NCBI GenBank assembly: GCA_964585685.1
Contig: CAZPEP010000003.1
Coordinates: 1-30,985, forward strand
Length of the DNA: 30,985 bases
DNA from: JALHVH01 sp964585685
Lineage (GTDB): Bacteria > Acidobacteriota > Aminicenantia > Aminicenantales > Saccharicenantaceae
Direction of reading: 5' to 3'
The position numbers and the translations under genes are program-made. Below, piece after piece: positions 1 through 6,697 of this stretch. Position 1 is the first letter of the stretch. Every line of letters begins with the position of its first letter. The notes beneath the pieces were generated by a model, which did no database searches, had not been told where the DNA came from, and saw nothing but the letters and a program-made list of their open reading frames with translations.

Positions 1-201
1 CACTCCCAGTACCCCGGCGGATTAAGGGAACAGACCCTGAAGGAAGTCCTGACCAAGAATCCCGAAGAGGTCCTCGAGAGGGCTGTCCGGGGGATGATCC
101 CGAAGAACAAGCTCGGCCGCGCGGTCTTCAAGAAATTGAAGGTCTACAAGGGCCAGACCCACCCCCACGAAGCCCAGAACCCCCAGATATACAAGTTTTA
201 G
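1..201 (+). CDS. rplM: Large ribosomal subunit protein L13, 3' end (partial)
   Basis: The last 66 residues of L13 are read in frame 1 and end at TAG 199-201; the 5' part lies outside the window. The visible part has the family's C-terminal signature: a YPGGLREQT stretch, then RAVRGMIPKNKLGRAVFKKL and the closing KVYKGQTHPHEAQNPQ region, which aligns with the end of E. coli L13. L13 is an early-assembling 50S protein. The stop codon overlaps the Shine-Dalgarno sequence of rpsI (AGGAGG at 200-205), so the two are almost certainly cotranscribed and translationally coupled, as rplM-rpsI is in most bacteria. Confidence 0.95.
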   Translation, partial: HSQYPGGLREQTLKEVLTKNPEEVLERAVRGMIPKNKLGRAVFKKLKVYKGQTHPHEAQNPQIYKF

Positions 202-209
202 GAGGCATC

Positions 210-614
210 TTGAGTCTAATCCAGTACTACGGGACAGGTAAGAGAAAGACGTCCATCGCCCGGGTCTTCCTGAGGTCCGGGAAGGGCGACCTGACGCTTT
301 ATGTCAACAAGAGGCCCCGGCCCTTTCAGGAATATTTCCGCATGGAACCGCTCCGGTACATCATCAAACAGCCGCTTCTCCTGACCGAGACGGAGAACAA
401 GTTCGACATCTTCATGAGGGTCAACGGCGGCGGGGCGAAGGGCCAGGCCGAAGCCATCCGGCTGGGCATCGCCCGGGCCCTCATCGAGTTCAACCGCGAG
501 CTCCGGCCTGTCCTCAAGGCCGCCAGCCTCCTGACGCGGGACGCCATGATCAAGGAACGCAAGAAGTACGGTCTGCTCGGCGCCCGCAAGGCACCCCAGT
601 ACCACAAGAGATAA
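210..614 (+). CDS. rpsI: Small ribosomal subunit protein S9
   Basis: The gene encodes a 134-residue S9 of normal length. It has the N-terminal YYGTGKRKTSIARVFL motif, the central VNGGGAKGQAEAIRLGIARAL motif and the basic tail ending KAPQYHKR, whose terminal arginine reaches the P-site tRNA in the 30S subunit in known structures. The start chosen is TTG at 210: it lies 4 nt after AGGAGG (200-205), and no ATG or GTG start fits the N-terminus. It sits 8 nt after rplM and 15 nt before rpsB in the translation operon. The rare start codon in a highly expressed gene may tune its output; that is inference. Confidence 0.97.
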   Translation: MSLIQYYGTGKRKTSIARVFLRSGKGDLTLYVNKRPRPFQEYFRMEPLRYIIKQPLLLTETENKFDIFMRVNGGGAKGQAEAIRLGIARALIEFNRELRPVLKAASLLTRDAMIKERKKYGLLGARKAPQYHKR

Positions 615-629
615 CAGGGAGGAGTCGAC

Positions 630-1406
630 TTGGTATCCGTAACCATGAAAGAGCTATTGGAGGCCGGCGTTCATTTTGGCCACCAGACGAAGCGCTGGAA
701 CCCCAAGATGAAGGAATACATCTTCGGCCAGAGGAACGGCATCTACATCGTCGACCTGCAGAAGACGATCAAAAACTTCAAGGAAGCCCTGCAGTACGTC
801 AAGGGCGTGTCCGAGAGCGGCAAGGACATCCTCTTCGTCGGCACCAAGAAGCAGGCCCAGGACATCGTCCGGGACTACGCCGGAAAGAGCGAGTCGAGCT
901 ACGTCAACCAGCGCTGGCTCGGGGGGCTCCTGACGAACTGCGGCATTGTCCGCGGCTCCGTCGAGAAGCTCAAGGAGCTCGAGGAGATGAAGGAGGACGG
1001 CCGCTGGGAACTGCTCTCGAAGAAGGAGCAGTCCCGGCTCGAGAAGGTCTATAAGAAGTTGTCCAAGAACCTGGGCGGCATCAAGAATATGACCTCGCTC
1101 CCCGGGGCCATGTTCGTCATCGACTCGTCCAAGGAGGACATCGCTCTCGCCGAAGCCCAGAAGATGAAGATCCCAATCGTTGCCGTCGTGGACACGAACG
1201 GCGACCCGGACAATATCGATTACCCCATCCCCGGCAACGACGACGCCGTGAGGGCCATTGAGTTGTTTGCCGCCAAGATCTCCGAATCCATCATCGAGGG
1301 CAAGAAGAGCCGGATCACCCGGGAGCTCGAGGATGAGAAGAGGGCCGAGACCGCCTCCGGGGACCAGCCCGCCGACGGCGGGGACGGGGCCGGGAAGCCG
1401 GAATAA
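630..1406 (+). CDS. rpsB: Small ribosomal subunit protein S2
   Basis: The gene encodes S2, 258 residues, a late-assembling 30S protein at the head-body junction that helps recruit S1. The family signature MKELLEAGVHFGHQTKRWNPKM begins at residue 6, followed by the QRWLGGLLTN and PGAMFVID motifs and the DTNGDPDNIDYPIPGNDDA block. The C-terminus is a low-complexity acidic/glycine tail beyond the conserved core. I choose TTG at 630 because AGGGAGGAG (616-624) is well spaced for it; the in-frame ATG at 645 is about 20 nt from that site. The rpsB-tsf-pyrH-frr order that follows is the classical bacterial one. Confidence 0.97.
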   Translation: MVSVTMKELLEAGVHFGHQTKRWNPKMKEYIFGQRNGIYIVDLQKTIKNFKEALQYVKGVSESGKDILFVGTKKQAQDIVRDYAGKSESSYVNQRWLGGLLTNCGIVRGSVEKLKELEEMKEDGRWELLSKKEQSRLEKVYKKLSKNLGGIKNMTSLPGAMFVIDSSKEDIALAEAQKMKIPIVAVVDTNGDPDNIDYPIPGNDDAVRAIELFAAKISESIIEGKKSRITRELEDEKRAETASGDQPADGGDGAGKPE

Positions 1407-1416
1407 GGAGAACCCG

Positions 1417-2013
1417 ATGGACATCACCGCGGATATGGTCAAAGAGCTCCGTCAGCGGACGGGGATCGGCGTCATGGAATGCAAGGCCGCCCTCAAGGAG
1501 GCCGACGGCGATCTCGAGAAGTCCATCGAGATCCTGAGGAAGAAGGGATACGCCCGGGCCCAGGACAAGGCCGCCCGCCGGGCCAACGAGGGCCTCGTCG
1601 GCTCGTACATCCACTCGACCGGCCGGATCGGCGTCCTCGTCGAAGTCAACTGCGAGTCCGACTTCGTTGCCCGCAACGAGGAGTTCCAAGAGCTCGTCAA
1701 GAACATTTGCCTCCAGATCGCCGCCGCCAACCCGAAGTATATCGCGCCTGGGGATATCCCTGCCGAGGTCATCGAGCAGGAGAAGGAGATCGTCCGGGCC
1801 CAGTTCCAGGACAGCGGGAAGCCGGCTGAAATCATTGAGAAAATCGTCCAGGGGAAGCTGGGCAAGCTCTACGAGGAGGTCTGTCTCCTCGACCAGGTCT
1901 TCATCAAGGACGACAAGGTGACCATTCGCCAGCTCGTCCTGTCGGCCGTCGCCAAGATCGGAGAGAACATCAAGATCGGCCGGTTCACCCGGTACGAGAT
2001 CGGCAAGTCCTGA
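1417..2013 (+). CDS. tsf: Translation elongation factor Ts
   Basis: EF-Ts, 198 residues, is the nucleotide exchange factor that regenerates EF-Tu-GTP. The N-terminal UBA-like module contains the hallmark LRQRTGIGVMECKAALKE, followed by EKSIEILRKKGYARA and the core-domain motif VEVNCESDFVARNEEF. At about 200 residues it is the short form with a single core subdomain, as in Thermus, rather than the roughly 280-residue E. coli form. The start ATG at 1417 follows AAGGAGAA; longer in-frame readings into the rpsB tail have no family similarity. The gap to rpsB is 10 nt and to pyrH 16 nt. Confidence 0.97.
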   Translation: MDITADMVKELRQRTGIGVMECKAALKEADGDLEKSIEILRKKGYARAQDKAARRANEGLVGSYIHSTGRIGVLVEVNCESDFVARNEEFQELVKNICLQIAAANPKYIAPGDIPAEVIEQEKEIVRAQFQDSGKPAEIIEKIVQGKLGKLYEEVCLLDQVFIKDDKVTIRQLVLSAVAKIGENIKIGRFTRYEIGKS

Positions 2014-2029
2014 CGGGAAGGGGGGCGCC

Positions 2030-2749
2030 ATGCCGGAGCCGAAGCCCGCGTACAAGAGGATTCTCCTGAAGCTTTCCGGCGAGGCCTTCCTTGGGGCCCG
2101 GGGCCACGGCATCGATTTCGATCGGATCACCGCCATCGCCCTGGAGATCAAGGAGGTCAAGGACCTCGGCGTCGAGCTCGCCATCATGATCGGCGGCGGG
2201 AACATCTTCCGCGGCAGCCGGGGGACCGAAGCCGGGATGGACCGGGCCTTGGCCGACCAGATGGGGCTCCTGGCAACCGTCATCAACGGGATCGCCCTCC
2301 AGGACGCCCTCGAGAAGCAGGGCGTCGTCACCCGACATATCTCCGCTATCGAGATCAAGTCCGTGGCTGAGCCCTTCATCCGCCGGCGGGTCGTCCGCCA
2401 CCTCGAAAAGGGCCGCATCGTCGTCTTCTCGGCGGGCATCGGGAGCCCCTATTTCACGACGGACACGGCGGCCGCCCTCCGGGCCCTCGAGATCAAGGCG
2501 GAGATCATCCTCAAGGCGACTAAGGTGGATGGTGTCTACACGGCCGATCCCATCACCGACAGGACGGCCGAGAAGTTCGAGACCATCTCCTACCTCGACG
2601 TCCTCCAGAAGGGCCTGCGCGTCATGGACGCGACGGCCATCTCGCTCTGCAAGGACAACGCCCTGCCGATCGTCGTCTTCGACCTCAACGCGCGCGGGAA
2701 CATCATGAACGCCGTCCTGGGACGGAACGTTGGGACGAGGGTCTCTTAG
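2030..2749 (+). CDS. pyrH: UMP kinase (uridylate kinase)
   Basis: UMP kinase, 239 residues, phosphorylates UMP to UDP in the cytoplasm and belongs to the amino-acid-kinase fold. Recognisable motifs in order are KRILLKLSGEAF near the N-terminus, IMIGGGNIFRG (phosphate binding), MDRALADQMGLLATVINGIALQDALE, SAGIGSPYFTTDTAAALRALEI and the KVDGVYTADP nucleotide-binding block. The length is normal. The start ATG 2030 follows a purine-rich GGGAAGGGGGG stretch. It lies between tsf and frr, the usual place for bacterial pyrH. Confidence 0.97.
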   Translation: MPEPKPAYKRILLKLSGEAFLGARGHGIDFDRITAIALEIKEVKDLGVELAIMIGGGNIFRGSRGTEAGMDRALADQMGLLATVINGIALQDALEKQGVVTRHISAIEIKSVAEPFIRRRVVRHLEKGRIVVFSAGIGSPYFTTDTAAALRALEIKAEIILKATKVDGVYTADPITDRTAEKFETISYLDVLQKGLRVMDATAISLCKDNALPIVVFDLNARGNIMNAVLGRNVGTRVS

Positions 2750-2771
2750 TCTGGAAAGAGGGGGGATCGCC

Positions 2772-3329
2772 ATGGTCAGGGACACGCTGAAGGAACTCGA
2801 GAAGAAGATGAAGGTCTCGACGGAGCACTTCCGTTGAGAGCTCAGCAAGCTCCGGACGGGACGGGCGAACATCAATATCTTCGAGGACATCAAGGTTCCT
2901 TACTACGGGACGCTCACCCCGATCAACCAGGTCGCGACGCTCGGCGTCCCCGATCCGACCCTGATCGTCCTCCAGCCCTGGGACCCGTCGGTCCTCGAGG
3001 CCCTGGAGAAGGCCGTCCGGGGCGCTGACTTCGGGTTCAACCCCATCAACGACGGCAAGGTCCTCAAGGTCCCGATCCCGCCGCTCGACGAGGAACGCCG
3101 GCGTGAAATGGCCAAGCGGATCGGCAAGCTGCTCGAGGAGGAGAAGACGGCCCTCCGCAATATGCGCCGCGAGAGCAAGGAGTTCATCGAGGAGCTCGAA
3201 AAGGAAAAGGAGATCACCGAGGACGATAAGTTCTCCGGCCTCGAGAAGCTCCAGGGCCTCCTCGACGAGCACGTCAAGAAGATCGAGGAGCTCGCTGCGG
3301 TCAAGGAAAAAGAGATCCTCGAGCGCTGA
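2772..3329 (+). pseudogene. frr: Ribosome recycling factor, interrupted by in-frame TGA at codon 22
   Basis: RRF acts with EF-G to split the post-termination ribosome and is essential in bacteria. Reading from ATG 2772 gives 21 residues (MVRDTLKELEKKMKVSTEHFR), then TGA at 2835-2837, then the same frame continues with no further interruption as ELSKLRTGRANINIFEDI, YYGTLTPINQVATL, the DFGFNPINDGK loop and the C-terminal domain to TGA 3327-3329. Total length would be 185 codons, the normal RRF size. The family has Arg, Gln or Lys at the interrupted position (B. subtilis has YQRELATVRAGRA), so CGA to TGA is the simplest explanation. No ATG, GTG or TTG exists in frame between the stop and 3108, so reinitiation would lose half the protein. 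Other genes here end in TGA (tsf, pyrimidine-cluster neighbours and frr itself), so a changed genetic code is unlikely. I label it pseudogene by convention, but an assembly error or readthrough is as likely as true loss, since an essential gene is otherwise intact. Confidence 0.85.
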
Positions 3330-3356
3330 CTCTCTGCTACCGTAAAGGTGGCCTCA

Positions 3357-3819
3357 GAAGGACTCGGGGACATCCCATTGGATTTCAGGGCCAGTGGGAT
3401 AGGCTTGGGCTCGGAGGTCGCCCCTCGACCCCAGACCCGGGAACCTCTTCGGGTTCCCCCATCGTAAGATCGATGGGCCCCCTTCCTAACTGGGGTTTAC
3501 GCGGCGACCCTCCTCGCCCACCTCTCACCCGCATCGCCCGATTTCCGCGGGATTTCTCCTCGTCCTTCTTTCGGCAGTTCTTCCAGAGTCGCCGGCGTCG
3601 TCTCGCGCTCGATCCAAAATTTATAAAGGAAGGCGATCGTTCTCCCGATTCCAACGGATCCGCATGGGATTGCCGCACGATGAACGAAGGGGATATGCGG
3701 AGGACACGGCGATGAGGGTCGCCCTGAAGCCCCCCGTATCGGAGGGGGGAACCGCCGGGACTGGTTCCACGGGGTCGGGGGGAGAGGGGCGGTCTTCATC
3801 GCCGAATCCCGAGTCCTTC
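3357..3819 (+). ncRNA. Candidate large structured RNA (unknown class)
   Basis: The 506-nt space between frr and the convergent 3836 gene has no convincing protein gene but nested complementarity along most of its length. Outermost helix: 3357-3369 with 3807-3819 (13 bp, one G-U). Hairpin 3372-3381/3391-3400 (10 bp, one G-U). Stem 3413-3422/3503-3513 (10 bp, one bulge) encloses 3429-3434/3490-3495 and two hairpins, 3439-3445/3452-3458 and 3459-3464/3471-3476. Hairpin 3659-3665/3695-3701. An 18-bp helix 3707-3724/3787-3804 (three G-U) encloses hairpins 3730-3735/3744-3749 and 3749-3753/3763-3767. All G-U pairs are on the + strand reading and would be A-C mismatches on the other strand, which favours + strand transcription. 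I see no RNase P core (GAAAGUCC), no tmRNA ends, no SRP GGAAGG loop and no riboswitch consensus. No clear promoter or T-run terminator is visible; it may be cotranscribed with frr. All stems were found by eye. Confidence 0.55.
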
Positions 3820-3835
3820 GAAGGCGATCCGCTGT

Positions 3836-4783
3836 CTAGATGGAGGCGGGAGACGGCGGCTTTCGGCCGAGCCAGTGGTCGGTCGTCCCGAACTTCGTCC
3901 GGATGACGGCACCCCAGCCAAGGATGCTGAGGACGAGCGTGAAGAGGAAGCCGACGAACGGGATGAACCCGACGAGGCTCGCCACGAGGAGCCCGGCGAG
4001 GGACGCGCCGACCGCCGGGACGTTCTTAGAGCCGAAGGCCTTGAGGAGGCTCTCGCCCAGAACGTAGAACATGACGACCCGGCCGAAGACCTTGATGATC
4101 AGGCCGGCCCAGAACAGGGCGATGGCGACAGGGATCCCGATGAGGATGAAGCAGAGGAGGGCGGCGAAGATCGCCATCCCGGTAAAGATGATGAGGGCCA
4201 GGAGCCCGGTCCCGAAAACCGGCCAGAAGGACGTCCGGACCGCGGCCGCCGCCCGGGCGATCGGGCGCGGGAAAAGGGCCGCGACGACGAGGGCGGCGAT
4301 GAGCCAGAGGAAGACGCCGATGAGCTTGATGAGGAGGAAGATTGGGAACAGGGGGAAGGCGAAGATCCCCTTGAACAGCCCCCGCTTGAAGAGGCGGCCG
4401 CCGAGCTCCGAGGCCTTGAAGTAGACCGTATCGCCGGAGATGGAGCATCCGGGCTCCTTCTGGAGCAGTCCGCCGATCGAGATGACGTCGCCCCGGATCG
4501 CGGCTGTCGGCTTCAGAGTGATGTTCGAGCCGATCCCGACGACGGCCTCCCCGACTTCGCCGCCGATGGTGATGGTCCCGCCGAAGGCTACGACGCTCTG
4601 CTTGACGCGGCCCTCGACGACGACGTTGCCGCCGAAGGAGACGACGTTGTCCTGGGTTTCGCCCGCCGCGACGAAGACATCCCTCTTGACGCTGAACTCC
4701 TGTTGGGCGGCGAGCGGAGCGGCGAGCCCTGTCGCGACGAGGGCGAGGACGGCTAGGAGGGTCAGGGTTCTTTTGGGCGTCAT
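3836..4783 (-). CDS. Exported beta-helix (bactofilin-like) domain protein with C-terminal membrane segments
   Basis: The 315-residue protein starts with a signal peptide (MTPKRTLTLLAVLALVATGLAAPLAAQ). Residues about 30-125 are short repeats of the type 'VVSFGGNVVVEG..VKQSVVAFGGTITIGG', the hydrophobic rung pattern of a right- or left-handed beta-helix like the polymer-forming (bactofilin) fold. About four to five hydrophobic membrane segments follow, with FPLFPIFLLIKLIGVFLWLIAALVVAALF first, and the short tail RTKFGTTDHWLGRKPPSPASI is soluble. The ATG at 4783 overlaps the stop of the anti-sigma gene (ATGA), so it is the third gene of a sigma/anti-sigma operon. That suggests an envelope-stress output or sensor role, but its function is not known to me. 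Confidence 0.8.
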   Translation of the reverse strand: MTPKRTLTLLAVLALVATGLAAPLAAQQEFSVKRDVFVAAGETQDNVVSFGGNVVVEGRVKQSVVAFGGTITIGGEVGEAVVGIGSNITLKPTAAIRGDVISIGGLLQKEPGCSISGDTVYFKASELGGRLFKRGLFKGIFAFPLFPIFLLIKLIGVFLWLIAALVVAALFPRPIARAAAAVRTSFWPVFGTGLLALIIFTGMAIFAALLCFILIGIPVAIALFWAGLIIKVFGRVVMFYVLGESLLKAFGSKNVPAVGASLAGLLVASLVGFIPFVGFLFTLVLSILGWGAVIRTKFGTTDHWLGRKPPSPASI

Positions 4784-5358
4784 GGGTGTTCTCCGTGGGC
4801 GAATTTTCTCCGAAGCCCGAGAAAGCAGGCCGCGGCCGCCGCCAAGGTGATGAAGAGGCCGGCGGCGTAGACCTCGGGGTGGATCATGGACCCCAGCCGC
4901 CCCATCCCTTCCATGAGGTCCCCGGCGAATCGGGCTAGGAGGGTGAGGGATAGGACGGCGAGTTTCGTCAACTTGACGAGGGCGAGCGAGAAGTCCCGGG
5001 CGGCGCCCCAGGAGGATTTCCCGGCGCCGAGGAGGAGGCCGGCGAGGTTCCCGCCGGTCGCGAGGACAAAGGCCAGGCCGCTGAAGACGAGGAGGGCCAG
5101 CGCGCCGGAAAGCGCCAGCAGGGCGCCGGGCAGGCGGGACCTCCGGGGGAAGGCGCGGGCCATGATCCTCGCGGCGAGGCCCGGCGGGATATCGAGGTCG
5201 GGAAGCGATCGGGCGGCCTCTAGGAAGGCCTTCCGGTCCTCCCGGACCGTGCCGCAGGGCGCGCAATCCGCCAGGTGCCCTTCCATCCGAGCGGCCGTGG
5301 AGGGGTCCGCCGCGCCCTCGAGCCAGAGGTCGATCTCTTCCGGGCGGGGGTGGTTCAT
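4780..5358 (-). CDS. Anti-sigma factor, zinc-binding (zf-HC2 type), membrane-anchored
   Basis: The 192-residue protein has the anti-sigma zinc motif HxxxCxxC at H28, C32, C35 (GHLADCAPCG) in an N-terminal cytoplasmic domain. A membrane segment lies near residues 78-104 (LPGALLALSGALALLVFSGLAFVLA), with further hydrophobic stretches near 125-142 and 165-182. This is the standard layout of an inner-membrane anti-sigma factor that holds an ECF sigma factor inactive. It overlaps the sigma gene by 4 bp upstream (5355-5358) and the beta-helix gene by 4 bp downstream (4780-4783), both ATGA, so the three are translationally coupled. The signal that releases the sigma factor is not evident. Confidence 0.88.
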   Translation of the reverse strand: MNHPRPEEIDLWLEGAADPSTAARMEGHLADCAPCGTVREDRKAFLEAARSLPDLDIPPGLAARIMARAFPRRSRLPGALLALSGALALLVFSGLAFVLATGGNLAGLLLGAGKSSWGAARDFSLALVKLTKLAVLSLTLLARFAGDLMEGMGRLGSMIHPEVYAAGLFITLAAAAACFLGLRRKFAHGEHP

Positions 5359-5918
5359 GCCGCGCCCCCGAGGAGGCTGCGGACGAGCTCCTTGGCCTGG
5401 AAGACGCGGTTCTTGACGGTCCCCACCGGAAGCCCCTTGATCTCGGCGATCTCCTCGTAGGAGAACTCGTTGACGTGCCTCAGGACGAAGAGCTCACGAA
5501 AGCCTTCCGGGACCCGGCCCAGGGCCGCTTCGATCCTCTTTCGGAGTTGGGAGAGTTCATAAGCCTTCGCCACCGGGGGGGCGTCGTCCGGGACCTGGAT
5601 CATGTACGAATCGTCCCCGTCCGTGACGGGCTGGTCCAGGGAGACGGCGCTGACCTTCTTCTTCCTCCAGTAGTCGATCATGAAATTCGAGGCGATCTTG
5701 AACAGCCACGTGCTGAACTTGTACCGGGGCTGGAACGAGGGCAGGGAGGCGTAGACCTTAAGGAAGACCTCCTGGGTAAAATCCAGGGCGAGTTCCCGTT
5801 CCCCGGTCATCCGGCCGAGGTAGTTCAGGAGGGGCTGTTGGTAACGGTTGATGATCATCTCGAAAGCCCTCTTGTCTCCGCGGAGCGTCCTCCTGACCAG
5901 CGCGTTGTCGTCATGCAT
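5355..5918 (-). CDS. RNA polymerase ECF-type sigma-70 factor
   Basis: The 187-residue protein has region 2 at about residues 10-80 (AFEMIINRYQQPLLNYLGRMTG, then ALDFTQEVFLKVY and FSTWLFKIASNFMIDYWRKKK) and region 4 at about 125-182, with the helix-turn-helix FSYEEIAEIKGLPVGTVKNRVFQAKELVR. There is no region 1.1 or 3, as expected for an ECF factor. The start ATG 5918 gives MHDDNALV; an out-of-frame second ATG is at 5914. No Shine-Dalgarno sequence precedes it, and a possible ECF-type promoter lies directly upstream, so the sigma factor may drive its own operon. Cognate anti-sigma gene follows with ATGA overlap. Confidence 0.93.
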   Translation of the reverse strand: MHDDNALVRRTLRGDKRAFEMIINRYQQPLLNYLGRMTGERELALDFTQEVFLKVYASLPSFQPRYKFSTWLFKIASNFMIDYWRKKKVSAVSLDQPVTDGDDSYMIQVPDDAPPVAKAYELSQLRKRIEAALGRVPEGFRELFVLRHVNEFSYEEIAEIKGLPVGTVKNRVFQAKELVRSLLGGAA

Positions 5919-5923
5919 GGTTC

Positions 5924-5950
5924 TATACGGATGTCCGGGAAAAGGGTTCA
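5924..5950 (-). promoter_or_regulatory. Possible ECF-type autoregulatory promoter of the sigma operon
   Basis: On the minus strand TGAACC (5950-5945) is followed after 15 bp by CGTATA (5929-5924), five bases before the sigma ATG at 5918. This resembles the TGAAAC...CGTA pattern of Bacillus ECF promoters, though the spacer is one base shorter than usual. The TGA of the -35-like element is also the stop codon of the upstream LolA-like gene. By-eye match only; TATAGA here could instead act as a sigma70 -10. Confidence 0.35.
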
Positions 5951-6604
5951 GCGCTCCAGAGGGGCGTCGTTCTCGATGACCTCGGTGCCGGGAGGGACCT
6001 TGAGGTCGAAAAGCTCGGGGGCCAGCCGGGGGTCGACCTCGATGCGGCTGAAACGGAACTCCTGCTTGTTGCCGGCCCAGTCGAAGAAGACGGCCTTCCG
6101 GATGAGCCAGTTCGAGGCGTCTGTCTCGAGGAGGACGTATGTAAACTCGCCCTCGGTCTTCGGCGTCAGCCGGATCTGGACGGCGTCCTTGGCCTCGGTT
6201 GGGAACGGACTATCGTCGACGACATAGGCCTCCGTGAGGCTCTTTCGCCCCAAAAGCAGGGACAGGATCTCGTTCTCGGACCCTTCGCCCGAAGCCCGGC
6301 TCCGGATGAGCTGCTTCTCCTCCGGGATGTAGTAGAGGATGAGGCCATCCTTGTAGAGGAAGGTCTGCGCTTCCGGCTCCCGGGAATCCCAGCGCATTCG
6401 ATCGGGCTTCTGGAAGAGGAGGCGCCCCTTCTCGCGGAGGGGGTCGGAAGCGGTCATCGAATAGTACAGATGCTCGTATTCCGAACGGAGGGCGGTGGTG
6501 GCGCGAAGCCTCGCCTCGATGCGGGAGGCCGCCTCTCGGGGCGTGATGGCGAAGACGGGGGCCGCGGTGCACAGGAAGGCCAGGAGGAACGCCGGGATTC
6601 TCAT
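5948..6604 (-). CDS. LolA-like outer-membrane lipoprotein carrier family protein
   Basis: The 218-residue protein has a cleavable signal peptide (MRIPAFLLAFLCTAAPVFA). The mature region fits the LolA/LolB-like half-barrel family: an initial helix (EAASRIEARLRATTALRSEYEH), alternating strands with GRLLFQKPDRMRWDSREPE and the typical 'FLYKDGLILYYIPEEKQLIR', and a C-terminal FDLKVPPGTEVI strand. LolA shuttles lipoproteins through the periplasm; some relatives bind lipids instead, so the exact cargo is not certain. The gene is transcribed divergently from the DUF374 gene and ends 29 bp before the ECF sigma gene. TATAAT lies 8 bp before its ATG and there is no Shine-Dalgarno sequence, so the mRNA may be leaderless. 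Confidence 0.8.
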   Translation of the reverse strand: MRIPAFLLAFLCTAAPVFAITPREAASRIEARLRATTALRSEYEHLYYSMTASDPLREKGRLLFQKPDRMRWDSREPEAQTFLYKDGLILYYIPEEKQLIRSRASGEGSENEILSLLLGRKSLTEAYVVDDSPFPTEAKDAVQIRLTPKTEGEFTYVLLETDASNWLIRKAVFFDWAGNKQEFRFSRIEVDPRLAPELFDLKVPPGTEVIENDAPLER

Positions 6605-6612
6605 CGCCGCCC

Positions 6613-6618
6613 ATTATA
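6613..6618 (-). promoter_or_regulatory. -10 box of the LolA-like gene, 8 bp from its start codon
   Basis: Minus-strand TATAAT at 6618-6613 is a perfect -10 hexamer, with 8 bp to the ATG at 6604. No good -35 is visible at 16-18 bp. Transcription would begin at or within a few bases of the start codon. Confidence 0.55.
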
Positions 6619-6660
6619 ACACAAGGCCCCGGCGGGACGGCGGCGCCGGCCCAGCCGGCC

Positions 6661-6689
6661 TTGCGACGGCGGCGCGCTTGGGCTATCAT
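6661..6689 (+). promoter_or_regulatory. Promoter of the DUF374 gene, leaderless layout
   Basis: TTGCGA (6661-6666), a 17-bp spacer and TATCAT (6684-6689) precede the ATG at 6698 by 8 bp. There is no Shine-Dalgarno sequence. The same -35 hexamer with a 17-bp spacer occurs before the methyltransferase gene at 9991. Confidence 0.6.
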
Positions 6690-6697
6690 TCGGACGC

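Noticed and set aside
1315..2439. Long minus-strand open frames opposite tsf, pyrH, the RND genes and lepA
   Set aside because: They are mirror images of real genes caused by GC-rich third codon positions; they have no motifs or start signals.
2835..2852. Selenocysteine insertion at the frr UGA
   Set aside because: The downstream hairpin is only 5 bp, lacks a typical SECIS loop, and RRF has no known selenoprotein form or Cys at this position.
3357..3819. Retron-like layout (complementary ends with internal hairpins)
   Set aside because: No reverse transcriptase gene nearby, and the internal stems do not look like an msr/msd pair.
3357..3819. RNase P RNA or tmRNA
   Set aside because: The conserved GAAAGUCC and ACAGAA core of RNase P and the tRNA-like ends and tag frame of tmRNA are not found on either strand.
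3473..3906. Short open frames on both strands in the frr-sigma intergenic region
   Set aside because: No Shine-Dalgarno, no family resemblance, Arg/Pro-rich composition typical of GC-rich non-coding DNA, and they conflict with the stem pattern.
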